A stretch of 64,000 nt of DNA from Winogradskyella algicola (GTDB lineage: Bacteria > Bacteroidota > Bacteroidia > Flavobacteriales > Flavobacteriaceae): positions 620,001 to 684,000 of the forward strand of contig NZ_SZQF01000001.1 of the NCBI RefSeq assembly GCF_005869935.1, written 5' to 3'. The notes under the pieces are model-generated. The model made no database searches, was not told the origin of the DNA, and saw only the letters and a list, made by a program, of their open reading frames with translations. The position numbers were made by a program, and so were the translations under genes. Of this stretch, positions 42,845 to 51,282 are shown piece after piece. Position 1 is the first letter of the stretch; every line of letters begins with the position of its first letter.

Positions 42845-43696
42845 TTAATTTGCTTCCATTAAAGCAAAGAACTTATCAATATTTGGCATCAGAATAATGC
42901 GCGTTCTACGATTTTTGGATCTGTTTTCTCTAGTATTGTTGTCTACTAAAGGTTGGTAGCTACTACGACCAGACGCTATTAATTTTGCTGGGTCTACATT
43001 GTACTTGTGCTGTAGTTTTCTTACCACAGAAGTTGCTCTTAATACACTTAAATCCCAGTTGTCTTGTATTTTCTCTGTGTTTATACTTCTAGAATCTGTA
43101 TGGCCTTCTACCATTACATCTATACTCTCTTCGGAATTAATGACATCTGCCAGTTTTTGTAAAATGTTGTTTGCTTTACTACTTATTCTATAGCTTCCAG
43201 AATTAAATAACATTTTGTCTGAAATTGAAATCATAACAACAGTTTCGTTAATGTTTACAGCAATGTCTTCATCTTCATTTAAATCTGAGTTGTTCATCGT
43301 TTTTTCAAGATTATATTGAATGGCTAAATTCATAGAATCTTTTAAAGTTTTTGCTTCAGCTACTTTTGAAGGATCCACGTTTTCTAATGTGGCAAGCATT
43401 TTTTGCTTACTTTCATTAGACATAACTGTACCATCTTTGTTGACATCGAGTTTAATGTCATTTTCAATTTTAAGACCTTCCACATCATTACTCAACGAGT
43501 TTATTTTTTCATTGTATCGGTCTACACGCTCTTGAATTTTCGCGAATTTATTCTCTAAATCCTCTTTTTCTACTTGGGTTTTGGTTAGTTGACTCTTAAT
43601 CTCACCATTTTCTTGCTCTAAAGCCATGTATTTCTTTTTGGAAACACAAGAACTTAACAAGATTGTTGCTACTAAAAGCATTGAAATTTTTTTCAT
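42845..43696 (-). CDS. OmpA-family peptidoglycan-binding lipoprotein
   Basis: 283 residues. The signal peptide ends in LLSSC with Cys17 as lipidated residue. A coiled coil follows (about 24-75: QENGEIKSQLTKTQVEKEDLENKF). The C-terminal OmpA-like domain has MLFNSGSYRIS and VEGHTDSRSI, with NRSKNRRTRIILMP at the end, the peptidoglycan-binding residues being Asp and Arg. It would tie the outer membrane to the cell wall. A perfect 16-bp palindrome lies 27 bases upstream of the start. Confidence 0.9.
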   Translation of the reverse strand: MKKISMLLVATILLSSCVSKKKYMALEQENGEIKSQLTKTQVEKEDLENKFAKIQERVDRYNEKINSLSNDVEGLKIENDIKLDVNKDGTVMSNESKQKMLATLENVDPSKVAEAKTLKDSMNLAIQYNLEKTMNNSDLNEDEDIAVNINETVVMISISDKMLFNSGSYRISSKANNILQKLADVINSEESIDVMVEGHTDSRSINTEKIQDNWDLSVLRATSVVRKLQHKYNVDPAKLIASGRSSYQPLVDNNTRENRSKNRRTRIILMPNIDKFFALMEAN

Positions 43697-43722
43697 GTCT
43701 TCGTTTTAAATTAGTTTATGTA

Positions 43723-43738
43723 GTATATCTAGATATAC
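43723..43738. promoter_or_regulatory. perfect 16-bp palindrome upstream of OmpA-family gene
   Basis: GTATATCTAGATATAC is fully self-complementary and lies 27-42 bases before the start codon at 43696. It may be an operator or a leader hairpin. Confidence 0.4.
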
Positions 43739-43792
43739 GACCAAATACATTTTTTAGATGTTTAAATGCATAAAATTTTCAGAATTGGTCAT

Positions 43793-43820
43793 AAAAAAGC
43801 CTTAGATTCTCTAAGGCTTT
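43793..43820 (-). terminator. terminator of PiT phosphate transporter gene
   Basis: AAAGCCTTAGA pairs with TCTAAGGCTTT around a 3-base loop. On the minus strand a T-run follows. Confidence 0.82.
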
Positions 43821-43841
43821 CTATATTTCATAAGTTCTAAT

Positions 43842-46118
43842 TTATTCTTCTTGATCTGTACCATTTAATTTGGCAGGCTCAACCGAGCTATCATGAGAAT
43901 GATAATACTCTTCAAGTAAGTTCATTATGGCAGTTAAAAGATCTTTAGTCTCTAATAATAAACTAAAGTAGAGTGTTGTGTTTTTAGGACTTGATTCTTC
44001 GTTTCTTGTGCGCTCTACTTGTTTTTGTATTTTGTCTTTAACCAAATCAAACACTTCGTTTTTATCTTCTAAGACAGCACCAATTTGTTCAAAAGATCTA
44101 GACTCAAATGCAGATTGTGTTGTTGCAAATAATGTTTCGAGTTTGCTATCTAAATCTTTAAGTTCTTTAACCTGACTAAACTTTAGCTTTTTATGATTGT
44201 TATTAATGTGCTTGTGGCTTGCTTTAGATATGTAATCTAAAGACTGGGTAATATCCTGTAAATGCCCAAGTATATTGATGTAAAAATTACTTGCAGCTAC
44301 ACTAGGTTCGTCTAGGTTTCTAATAAAATAAAAGATATTATCTTTTAGATCATCAATCTCTGTTGATAGTTTGTCTATTTGTCTTCTGTTTTTCTTTAAA
44401 AGTTTTAAGTCTTGAACAGCTAGACCGTTAATAGCAGATGTGTAAATTCTATTTCCACGCTTTATAACATTGGCAATATTAGATGCGCTTTCGTGAATAA
44501 CACCTTGGGTAGAACTACTTTCGGCTTTTTCTAACTGGTCTTCTTCACGCATTATTTTTGAGCTTTTTCTGTGTGATAAATAGCTTCTTATCAATAAGGC
44601 TATAGCTAATACTAATAGTCCTGCTAAGGCATAACCTCCGCCATAGTATAATATAAAAGCCATAATTGCGGCAGCTAAAAATGCACTAAAAGCAGTGAAA
44701 AACCATCCGCCAATTACATTTAGTACACCTGCAACTCGGTATACAGCACTTTCTGTTCCCCAGGCTTTGTCAGCTAATGAGGTTCCCATGGCTACCATAA
44801 AGGTGACATAGGTTGTAGAAAGCGGTAACTTCATAGAAGTAGCAATTGAAATAAGAACAGAAGCAACCATTAAATTTACAGCAGCTCTAACCAAATCAAA
44901 TGCAGGTTTATCCTGTTCTTTTACAACAACTTTAGGTTTTATGAATTGTTTTTCAGACCAAGTTATGTAAGAATTAGGAAGAATTTTATTTATACTATCA
45001 TTAAGGCCAATGGTAAGTCTTACAATGTTTCTAGATAAATAATTTGGTTCAAAACGCTCTTTGACTTCGTCTTGTCTTGATAAATCTACAGATGTTTTTA
45101 CAACAGCCCTAGCCTTACTAGAAAACCAAAGCGTTAGTACCATTATAAGTCCAGCAATAAGCAATAAATAAGGCTCTGTTTGCACAGGTTCACCTAATGC
45201 AGACATTACATAATTAGTTGGTTCGGCACCACTTCCACTCCAAGCTTCATATGAGTTGTAAGCGGCAATAGGAACACCAATAAAATTTACAAGATCGTTG
45301 CCAGCAAATGCCACAGCTAAGGCAAACGTTCCTACAATGATAATAATAGTATAAATTTTAGCATTTAGAAATTTTACAGCTAAGAAAGAAAAAAGAGTGA
45401 AAACCAGAAAACTAGCTTCGACGAAATATACAGGATGATCATTTAAAAACTCTAATATAGCTTCATCCATGAAAGTAGCATTTTTTAGACCTTTAATAAT
45501 GATAAAATACATAATCGATGATAGGGCAAAACCACTAAAAACAGCGCTATACCAAACTGGTTTTTCTTCAAATTTAAATGATAATAATAATCGTGATACG
45601 TATTGAATGATAGCACCTATCGTAAAAGCAACAACAACAGACAGTAGAATACCGAGAATGATTTCAATAGCTTTTTCGTTATTTATGTAGTTGCCTAAAT
45701 CTATTATAGATTGAGAATTATCTGCATAAATCTTAATAAGTGCAACAGCGACCGAAGCGCCTAATAATTCAAATACAATAGAAACCGTAGTTGAGGTTGG
45801 CAGGCCTAGTGTATTAAAGAAGTCTAATAGAAGAATATCTGTAAGCATCACAGCCATAAAAATGACCATGATTTCGTTAAACATAAATTCCCCAGGATTA
45901 AATATGCCTTTTCTTGCTACCTCCATCATACCACTTGATGTAAGCGCACCAACAGCAACACCAATACTAGCAACAATCATTATGGTTTTAAAAGAAACGG
46001 CTTTGGAGCCAATAGCAGAATTTAAAAAATTTACAGCATCATTACTTACACCAACAACTAAGTCTGCAACAGCTAAGAATGCTAATGCAGCTAGCATATA
46101 GACATAAAGGTTTTCCAT
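43842..46118 (-). CDS. PiT family inorganic phosphate transporter with PhoU-like C-terminal region
   Basis: 758 residues. It is a Pi:cation symporter of the inner membrane. The PiT signature appears twice: VGVSNDAVNFLNSAIGSKAV with LGLPTSTTVSIVFELLGA in the first half, and MKLPLSTTYVTFMVAMGTSLADKAWG in the second. About a dozen helices precede a soluble helical C-terminal part (from about 540) resembling PhoU-type domains (LKDNIFYFIRNLDEPSVAASNFYINILGHL). An 11-bp direct repeat lies 53-72 bases before the start, next to a weak -7 box (GAAATTTGC), which suggests activation by a PhoB-like regulator. Confidence 0.9.
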   Translation of the reverse strand: MENLYVYMLAALAFLAVADLVVGVSNDAVNFLNSAIGSKAVSFKTIMIVASIGVAVGALTSSGMMEVARKGIFNPGEFMFNEIMVIFMAVMLTDILLLDFFNTLGLPTSTTVSIVFELLGASVAVALIKIYADNSQSIIDLGNYINNEKAIEIILGILLSVVVAFTIGAIIQYVSRLLLSFKFEEKPVWYSAVFSGFALSSIMYFIIIKGLKNATFMDEAILEFLNDHPVYFVEASFLVFTLFSFLAVKFLNAKIYTIIIIVGTFALAVAFAGNDLVNFIGVPIAAYNSYEAWSGSGAEPTNYVMSALGEPVQTEPYLLLIAGLIMVLTLWFSSKARAVVKTSVDLSRQDEVKERFEPNYLSRNIVRLTIGLNDSINKILPNSYITWSEKQFIKPKVVVKEQDKPAFDLVRAAVNLMVASVLISIATSMKLPLSTTYVTFMVAMGTSLADKAWGTESAVYRVAGVLNVIGGWFFTAFSAFLAAAIMAFILYYGGGYALAGLLVLAIALLIRSYLSHRKSSKIMREEDQLEKAESSSTQGVIHESASNIANVIKRGNRIYTSAINGLAVQDLKLLKKNRRQIDKLSTEIDDLKDNIFYFIRNLDEPSVAASNFYINILGHLQDITQSLDYISKASHKHINNNHKKLKFSQVKELKDLDSKLETLFATTQSAFESRSFEQIGAVLEDKNEVFDLVKDKIQKQVERTRNEESSPKNTTLYFSLLLETKDLLTAIMNLLEEYYHSHDSSVEPAKLNGTDQEE

Positions 46119-46170
46119 TTAAAAGAGTAACTATAATTGTAGGCAAATTTCTTCTTTTAATTTCAACGTT

Positions 46171-46192
46171 ATGTTACCTTAATGTTATGATA
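46171..46192 (-). promoter_or_regulatory. two-unit 11-bp direct repeat (putative Pho-type box) of the PiT gene
   Basis: ATGTTA occurs at 46171 and again at 46182, exactly 11 bp apart. In the sense of the phosphate gene this reads TAACAT. The repeat starts 20 bases upstream of the end of a degenerate -7 box, minus-strand GAAATTTGC at 46143-46151, the place of a -33 activator site. Confidence 0.5.
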
Positions 46193-46317
46193 TGAGTTGA
46201 TATTTAAAAAAATAACGAATTGATTTCACAGTAAATATGGGAGCTTAATTAAATATTATCTAATGTTAATGAGTATTAATTTTGTAATAGTATGAAAATG
46301 AGTTAATTAAACTTTTA

Positions 46318-46373
46318 ATGTTAATTTAATGTTATGTAAAAGTTGTTTAAATGTAAAATTAATGTTATGTTTG
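46318..46373 (+). promoter_or_regulatory. five-unit 11-bp direct-repeat array overlapping a -7 box
   Basis: Hexamers at 46318 (ATGTTA), 46329 (ATGTTA), 46340 (AAGTTG), 46351 (ATGTAA) and 46362 (ATGTTA) are spaced exactly 11 bp. The last overlaps TATGTTTG (46366-46373), an exact -7 box for the gene at 46400. The array may regulate that gene and perhaps the divergent transporter. Confidence 0.6.
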
Positions 46374-46399
46374 TAATGTAATTATTAATCAAAGCCCAA

Positions 46400-46762
46400 A
46401 TGAATATGAAAAATTTAGTAATTGTTCTTATGATGTTGAGTGTAGCGTTCTCTTACGCTCAAGACAGTAAAGAACCAAAGTTAGAAAAGAAAGGCGACTT
46501 AACTTACGTTACGTATTATCATGATAATGGAGAAATAAGTCAAACAGGTATGTTTAATGCTGACGGCAAAGTTCATGGAGAATGGAGAAGTTATGACTCA
46601 GAAGGTAATAAAGTAGCCTTAGGAAATTATGATGATGGTAAAAAAGTTGGTAAATGGTTTTTCTGGCAAGGTGAATCTTTAAAGGAAGTTGATTTTATTG
46701 ATTCTAAAATTGTAAGTGTTAACCAATGGGATAACAAAACTAAAGTTGCCATTAACAATTAA
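46400..46762 (+). CDS. secreted MORN/YwqK-like repeat protein
   Basis: 120 residues; ATG at 46400 or 46406. Signal peptide to about residue 20 (SVAFSYAQ). The mature part is three imperfect repeats of about 20-22 residues of the MORN_2/YwqK type: YYHDNGEISQTGMFNADGK, EWRSYDSEGNKVALGNYDDG and KWFFWQGESLKEVDFID. In some databases such proteins are called antitoxins, but no toxin gene is near. Its promoter is wrapped in 11-bp repeats, which suggests tight regulation together with the phosphate transporter and the receptor operon. Its function is unknown. Confidence 0.82.
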   Translation: MNMKNLVIVLMMLSVAFSYAQDSKEPKLEKKGDLTYVTYYHDNGEISQTGMFNADGKVHGEWRSYDSEGNKVALGNYDDGKKVGKWFFWQGESLKEVDFIDSKIVSVNQWDNKTKVAINN

Positions 46763-46783
46763 TCATTGTTGGTATATTAAATA

Positions 46784-46819
46784 AAAAAGGCGCTCTTAAT
46801 TTAAGAGCGCCTTTTTTAT
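46784..46819. terminator. bidirectional terminator between MORN-like and TonB-receptor genes
   Basis: AAAAAAGGCGCTCTTA pairs with TAAGAGCGCCTTTTTT around a 4-base loop. It serves both convergent transcripts. Confidence 0.9.
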
Positions 46820-46847
46820 TTAATAATACTTGATCTTAATCTAAGAA

Positions 46848-49691
46848 CTAGAACTTGAATGTGTATCCTAACGATATTTCAGTACCTGGTTCTCTCAATG
46901 AAAAAATTTGATTACTTGTACCAAAAGATTCATATTCACTTAATCTTTCGTCATTAAGTATGTTGGTTACTTTAATATCTATCGAAGATCTTTTATTTTC
47001 TCCAAATGATTTGTTTAATGTAAAGTTTAAGCTGTTAAAAGGTTGTGTGTACACATCTGGTACTTCTCTAATACCAACAACTTCTAAAGTTTCACCTTGT
47101 ACGTTATAGAACAATCCTGTTTGTAAACCAATATCACTATTGTCGTAATTTAAGCCAACATTTACTAAGTATGGTGCTTGCCCTTGCATATCCCTTTTTC
47201 TGTCAATTGACTCACCATCTCTAGCTGAGGCAACTCTACCATCAAACTCGTCATCAGACATGGTTAACTCAGATTTAATTATAGAGAAATTTGCTGTTAC
47301 CTTAAGGTTGTTTAAACCTTCTGAAATGAAGCCTAAACGTTGTCTTACTTCAAATTCAGCACCATAAACAACAGCATCTCCTAAGTTACCAACAGTAAGC
47401 TGAGTTGGAGCAGATACAAAGAATGTTTGCTCAATTACGTCAGTAAAGTCTTTATAAAATCCACTAACTGCAAACATTTGGCCTTGCTCACCAAAGAATT
47501 CATATCTTATATCAAAGTTATTGATATAAGTTGGTACTAAGTTAAGATCACCAATAAATAACCTGCTTGTAATTGGGTCAAATATTTGTGCAACAGAAGC
47601 TTCTTTAAACGAAGGCCTAGCTGTAGTACGCGAGTAAGAGGCTCTTAAATTAGACTTATCATTAACTGCATAAATAAAGTTTGCAGAAGGGAAAAGGTCG
47701 AATTCATCTAAAATTAATTCTCTGTTAAATACGTTGTCGGCATCTTCACCAGTATAAAATGAGTTAAAAAACTCTGTTCTTAAACCTACTACCGTTTTTA
47801 ATTTTTCTGTGATATTGAATTCTGTAGAAAAATATGTAGCACCAATTTGTTGCTCACCTTCGTAAGCATCTCTTGGATTAAAGTTGTCTGTAAAAACAAC
47901 AAAAGTACCTGCGTCTGTTTCTGGTGTCCAGATATTTTCCGTTGCTAAAAGGTTGTCTGCGTCACCGTTAGCTATAAACGACTGACCTCCTCTAATGTTA
48001 AAGGTAAAATCATCTATACTAAAGTCTCTGAATTTATATGTAAAAGCACCACCAAATTTAATTTTAGCAGGTCGACCAAACATTTCAACAGTTTTGTCAA
48101 AATCCGCTTTACCAGCCCATGACTCTTCCAGTAAATGTCTCCACAACTGAATAGGCAAGGTAGATGCAGAAGGACTTAAGAAAGAACTACCGTTATCAGA
48201 TTGTTGAAAAGGAGTTATTCTATGGTTCTTGTCCATCACTTTAGAAAAAGTAGGGGATAATTTCCATTCTAAGTTAAATGGCTTATCGTCCGTCATGCTA
48301 TTTAATCTATGCTTACCAGTAAGTAGTAAGTTAGTGATAGAACGTTCAGTATAGGTGATTGAGTTCTTGGTAAGTGGCTCTAAACCACCACCAGTTCCAT
48401 CTTGTGATATTACTTGGTTAAAGAAACCTGCAGTTGACTCACCATTTTGAACATGAAGTAAATTTACTTTAAACTTAGATTTATCTGTTTTATAGGCTAA
48501 ACCTAACATACCATTTAAAATCACATTATTAATACCTTCAGAACCTCTAGAGTCTAAGGCAGCAATTAATTCATTATCAGCGGTGTCTTGTGGGTTTTTT
48601 ATGTAAGCACCATCAAATCTATTCTTGTAAAATGTAGTTTCATTTTTGTAAGAGAAAGATGCTTGGTAACCTAATCTATCATCTCCAATATCATATTGGT
48701 TTCCTAATGTAAATCCAAAGTCATAGTTCATACCACTAGTTTCTTGCTTGGCAGCTAATTCCTTTGCAAAACGATCAGTAAGCGTTGTAAGTGTAACAGT
48801 GTTAACACCATTACCTAATACTCCTTCTTCAAACTGATATCTATTTACAGGTACGTTGCGTGTACCATCATCATAACCTAACCAATCAGTATCACTACCT
48901 TCTGAAGTTAGATATGCATCATTAAAGTGCATGTCTGGGTTGTAACCTCCACCAAACGAAACTGAATATTCAGCTTTGCTAGGAAAATCCTTAGTAACAA
49001 TATCTACAATACCACCTGTAAAGTCTGCTGGATATTCTGCAGACGCCGATTTTAATACAATAACGTTATCTAATATACTAGTAGGAAATAAATCCATTTG
49101 TATAGTATTACGGTCTGGGTCTAAACCAGGTATATCAATACCATTTAAAATAGATTTAGTGTAACGATCACCAAGACCTCTAACGAATACGTATTTATCT
49201 CCTTGAATAGAAACACCAGGAACACTTTTTACGGCTGCAGCAACATTGCTGGCTCCAGAACTTTGTATTGCTTGTGAAGATAAACCATCTAGCACCACTG
49301 CAGATTTTTTCTGTAGATTTAATACAGCACTTTCCGTATTTCTTTTTGTGGTTGTAGTAATAACAACTTCATCAAAAGAATTAGTTTCCATTAATACGTC
49401 TAAGGTCAATACCTCACCATTTTTAATGATAACATCAGAAATTTCTTTAGTAGCGTACCCTACAAAAGAAAAAACTAATGTGTAGGTACCTTCTTCTAGC
49501 TCTAGCTCATATTTTCCATCAAAATCAGTGGTAATTCCTTTAGAGGTGCCTTTAACTACAATATTAGCAAAGGCCATTGGCTCGTTGAATTCACCATCAA
49601 TTACAGTACCAGACACTATACCTTGAGAGAAAGCGGTAGGCGCAAATGACAGAAATATAATAAAAGCTAAGACTTTTAATATTTGTTTCAT
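46848..49691 (-). CDS. TonB-dependent outer-membrane receptor
   Basis: 947 residues. Signal peptide to about 22 (APTAFSQ). CarboxypepD_reg domain at 24-105 (GIVSGTVIDGEFNEPMAFANI...TSKGITTDFDGKYEL...FSFVGYATKEI). Plug domain from about 125 (LSSQAIQSSGASNVAAAVKSVPGVSI, VRGLGDRYTKSILNGIDIPG). A long beta-barrel ends in an aromatic C-terminus (YTFKF). It imports a nutrient across the outer membrane with TonB energy. It follows a surface-type lipoprotein gene on the same transcript, with a strong palindrome between. Context (PiT, 11-bp repeats) points to phosphate or a phosphorylated compound. Confidence 0.92.
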   Translation of the reverse strand: MKQILKVLAFIIFLSFAPTAFSQGIVSGTVIDGEFNEPMAFANIVVKGTSKGITTDFDGKYELELEEGTYTLVFSFVGYATKEISDVIIKNGEVLTLDVLMETNSFDEVVITTTTKRNTESAVLNLQKKSAVVLDGLSSQAIQSSGASNVAAAVKSVPGVSIQGDKYVFVRGLGDRYTKSILNGIDIPGLDPDRNTIQMDLFPTSILDNVIVLKSASAEYPADFTGGIVDIVTKDFPSKAEYSVSFGGGYNPDMHFNDAYLTSEGSDTDWLGYDDGTRNVPVNRYQFEEGVLGNGVNTVTLTTLTDRFAKELAAKQETSGMNYDFGFTLGNQYDIGDDRLGYQASFSYKNETTFYKNRFDGAYIKNPQDTADNELIAALDSRGSEGINNVILNGMLGLAYKTDKSKFKVNLLHVQNGESTAGFFNQVISQDGTGGGLEPLTKNSITYTERSITNLLLTGKHRLNSMTDDKPFNLEWKLSPTFSKVMDKNHRITPFQQSDNGSSFLSPSASTLPIQLWRHLLEESWAGKADFDKTVEMFGRPAKIKFGGAFTYKFRDFSIDDFTFNIRGGQSFIANGDADNLLATENIWTPETDAGTFVVFTDNFNPRDAYEGEQQIGATYFSTEFNITEKLKTVVGLRTEFFNSFYTGEDADNVFNRELILDEFDLFPSANFIYAVNDKSNLRASYSRTTARPSFKEASVAQIFDPITSRLFIGDLNLVPTYINNFDIRYEFFGEQGQMFAVSGFYKDFTDVIEQTFFVSAPTQLTVGNLGDAVVYGAEFEVRQRLGFISEGLNNLKVTANFSIIKSELTMSDDEFDGRVASARDGESIDRKRDMQGQAPYLVNVGLNYDNSDIGLQTGLFYNVQGETLEVVGIREVPDVYTQPFNSLNFTLNKSFGENKRSSIDIKVTNILNDERLSEYESFGTSNQIFSLREPGTEISLGYTFKF

Positions 49692-49704
49692 ATAATGTTT
49701 TGTT

Positions 49705-49735
49705 AATCCAATGCCTACCTGGTAGGCATTGGATT
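49705..49735 (-). repeat. perfect 31-base palindrome in the lipoprotein-receptor intercistronic gap
   Basis: AATCCAATGCCTACC and its exact complement flank a single central T, giving a 15-bp stem. No T-run follows on the minus strand. It may protect or process the mRNA between the two genes, or attenuate the receptor. Confidence 0.75.
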
Positions 49736-49758
49736 TATGAGTGAATGAAAAGTGTTTA

Positions 49759-51033
49759 TTAGAATCCTAAGCCACCCTCTACATTAGAGTAGGTCCAGCT
49801 TAAGTTAGAAGTAGTAGCACCAACTGTTTGCGTACCTTCTGTTACTGCAGTTGCAGTAGATCCAAAGCCAGTTACAGTTACTGTTTCTGCTTTGTTAACA
49901 AAAATACTAGTAACGTCGGTAACACCTGTAGGCAATACTATTTCCCAAGGACCAAACGTTAAGTCACCATTATTATAGTTTGTTGCTACACCGTCATTGT
50001 CTAACTCTACATCCGATTCTGCTTTAAAACCAAAAGCGTATACATTTTCTGTATGACCTTGTGCGTTACTTCTGTAATCTGCATATTCTCCGTTAGCGGT
50101 TACAGCGTTACCTATAATGGTAGCATTTTGTAAAGTAAAGGCACCAGAACCTGTTCCTTCAGGACCGTCAATTTCAAAAGCATGGTCAGAAATATCACCT
50201 AATACAACAACTACATTATCTATAGTTCCAGAGTATGCTTGGTCAATATCGATGGCGTCATCACCTTGAGCCCATACCAATAAGTTAGAAGCATCGCAAG
50301 TACCACCAAAAAATTCTACACCGTCGTCAACGTTTCCTACAACTTCGATGTTATCGATGATTGTACCATTACCAACACCACCTAATGTAAGGCCGTTAAT
50401 TTCGTTACCTTCACCAATTAAAGCGCCACCATGACGGATTGAAATGTATCTCATACTACCAGAGCTATCGTTAGCGTCTGTACCACCGTAAAGACCAAAT
50501 GTGTCGTCTGCTGGTATACCTTCAATTTGAGCCTCAGCGATATCGCCAGAGAAAGAACAAGGTGCGTTACCTAAAACGATTAATCCACCCCAAAGACCTC
50601 TGTCGTTTTCATCTAAATTAGTACCAGCAGTTTGTCCGCAGGTAATGTTATCTTGAGTAGATGTGAAAATAATTGGCTCAGAAGCTGTACCATTAGCGTT
50701 AAGAGTGCCACCTCTTGCTACAATTAAAGCAGAAGCTAAAGAACCCGTACCTGAAGAACCTTTAATGATAGTACCAGGATTGATAGTTAAAGTTGCGCCA
50801 GCAGGTACAACAACCTTTTGGTTTAATTGATAAATATTATCGTTTGTCCATACAGTACCATTTGCAACCTCACCAGTTACAGCTACAACAGGGCAATCAT
50901 CTCCGCCACCACCAGGATTTTCATTAATTATTGTAGTAGATGTTTCTACTATTAAAGGAGCATCATCATCTTTAAAACAACTAGTGAATACTAGTGTAGA
51001 AGCTACTAACGTGATTAAAAGTAATTTTTTCAT
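49759..51033 (-). CDS. surface-type lipoprotein, beta-helix-like
   Basis: 424 residues. Lipobox LVFTSC with Cys19, then FKDDD, the acidic surface-export pattern. After a Gly-rich linker (NPGGGGDD) comes a repetitive beta protein: VVVPAGATLTINPGTIIKG, ARGGTLNANGTASEPIIFTS, GGVGNGTIIDNIEVVG, then GTIDNVVVVLG. The pattern is that of a right-handed beta-helix. It is the first gene of the operon with the TonB receptor, so it is likely the receptor's surface partner, as SusD is to SusC, although it is not a SusD homologue. Upstream are four to five 11-bp repeats. Confidence 0.85.
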   Translation of the reverse strand: MKKLLLITLVASTLVFTSCFKDDDAPLIVETSTTIINENPGGGGDDCPVVAVTGEVANGTVWTNDNIYQLNQKVVVPAGATLTINPGTIIKGSSGTGSLASALIVARGGTLNANGTASEPIIFTSTQDNITCGQTAGTNLDENDRGLWGGLIVLGNAPCSFSGDIAEAQIEGIPADDTFGLYGGTDANDSSGSMRYISIRHGGALIGEGNEINGLTLGGVGNGTIIDNIEVVGNVDDGVEFFGGTCDASNLLVWAQGDDAIDIDQAYSGTIDNVVVVLGDISDHAFEIDGPEGTGSGAFTLQNATIIGNAVTANGEYADYRSNAQGHTENVYAFGFKAESDVELDNDGVATNYNNGDLTFGPWEIVLPTGVTDVTSIFVNKAETVTVTGFGSTATAVTEGTQTVGATTSNLSWTYSNVEGGLGF

Positions 51034-51104
51034 TGAGTTAAATTTTTAATAAACAATTTTTAGTTTTTATTGTGTTGCAAAGAAAAAGTGATATTCTTTT
51101 GAAG

Positions 51105-51165
51105 AGGTTAATCAAAAATTAAACATTTGTAACTATAAGGTTAGTTAACTGTTAGTGAAATGTTA
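51105..51165 (-). promoter_or_regulatory. 11-bp direct-repeat array upstream of the lipoprotein/TonB-receptor operon
   Basis: Hexamers at 51127 (TTGTAA), 51138 (AGGTTA), 51149 (CTGTTA) and 51160 (ATGTTA) are spaced exactly 11 bp. Another AGGTTA at 51105 is in the same register two units away. It starts 20 bases from the end of a weak -7 box (minus-strand TTTCTTTGC, 51077-51085), the same distance as at the PiT gene. Confidence 0.58.
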
Positions 51166-51282
51166 TGTGGTTTTATGTTTTAGAAACAATTTCATAACAA
51201 TAGAATTTATGTAAATAGATAGTTGGATTACTAAATATTTATATATCAAATTATTTATCTTGCAATCTTAATATTCTTATGT

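Larger units (their letters stand above)
46119..46399. other. 281-base divergent regulatory region with 11-bp direct repeats
   Basis: This region lies between the divergent phosphate transporter and MORN-like genes. It is very AT-rich and full of ATGTTA hexamers (46171, 46182, 46263, 46318, 46329, 46362) with variants. Two groups are in strict 11-bp register and are listed separately. Confidence 0.6.

Noticed and set aside
46400-46762. Antitoxin of a toxin-antitoxin system
   Set aside because: YwqK/MORN-type repeats are sometimes labelled antitoxin, but the protein is secreted and there is no toxin gene beside it.
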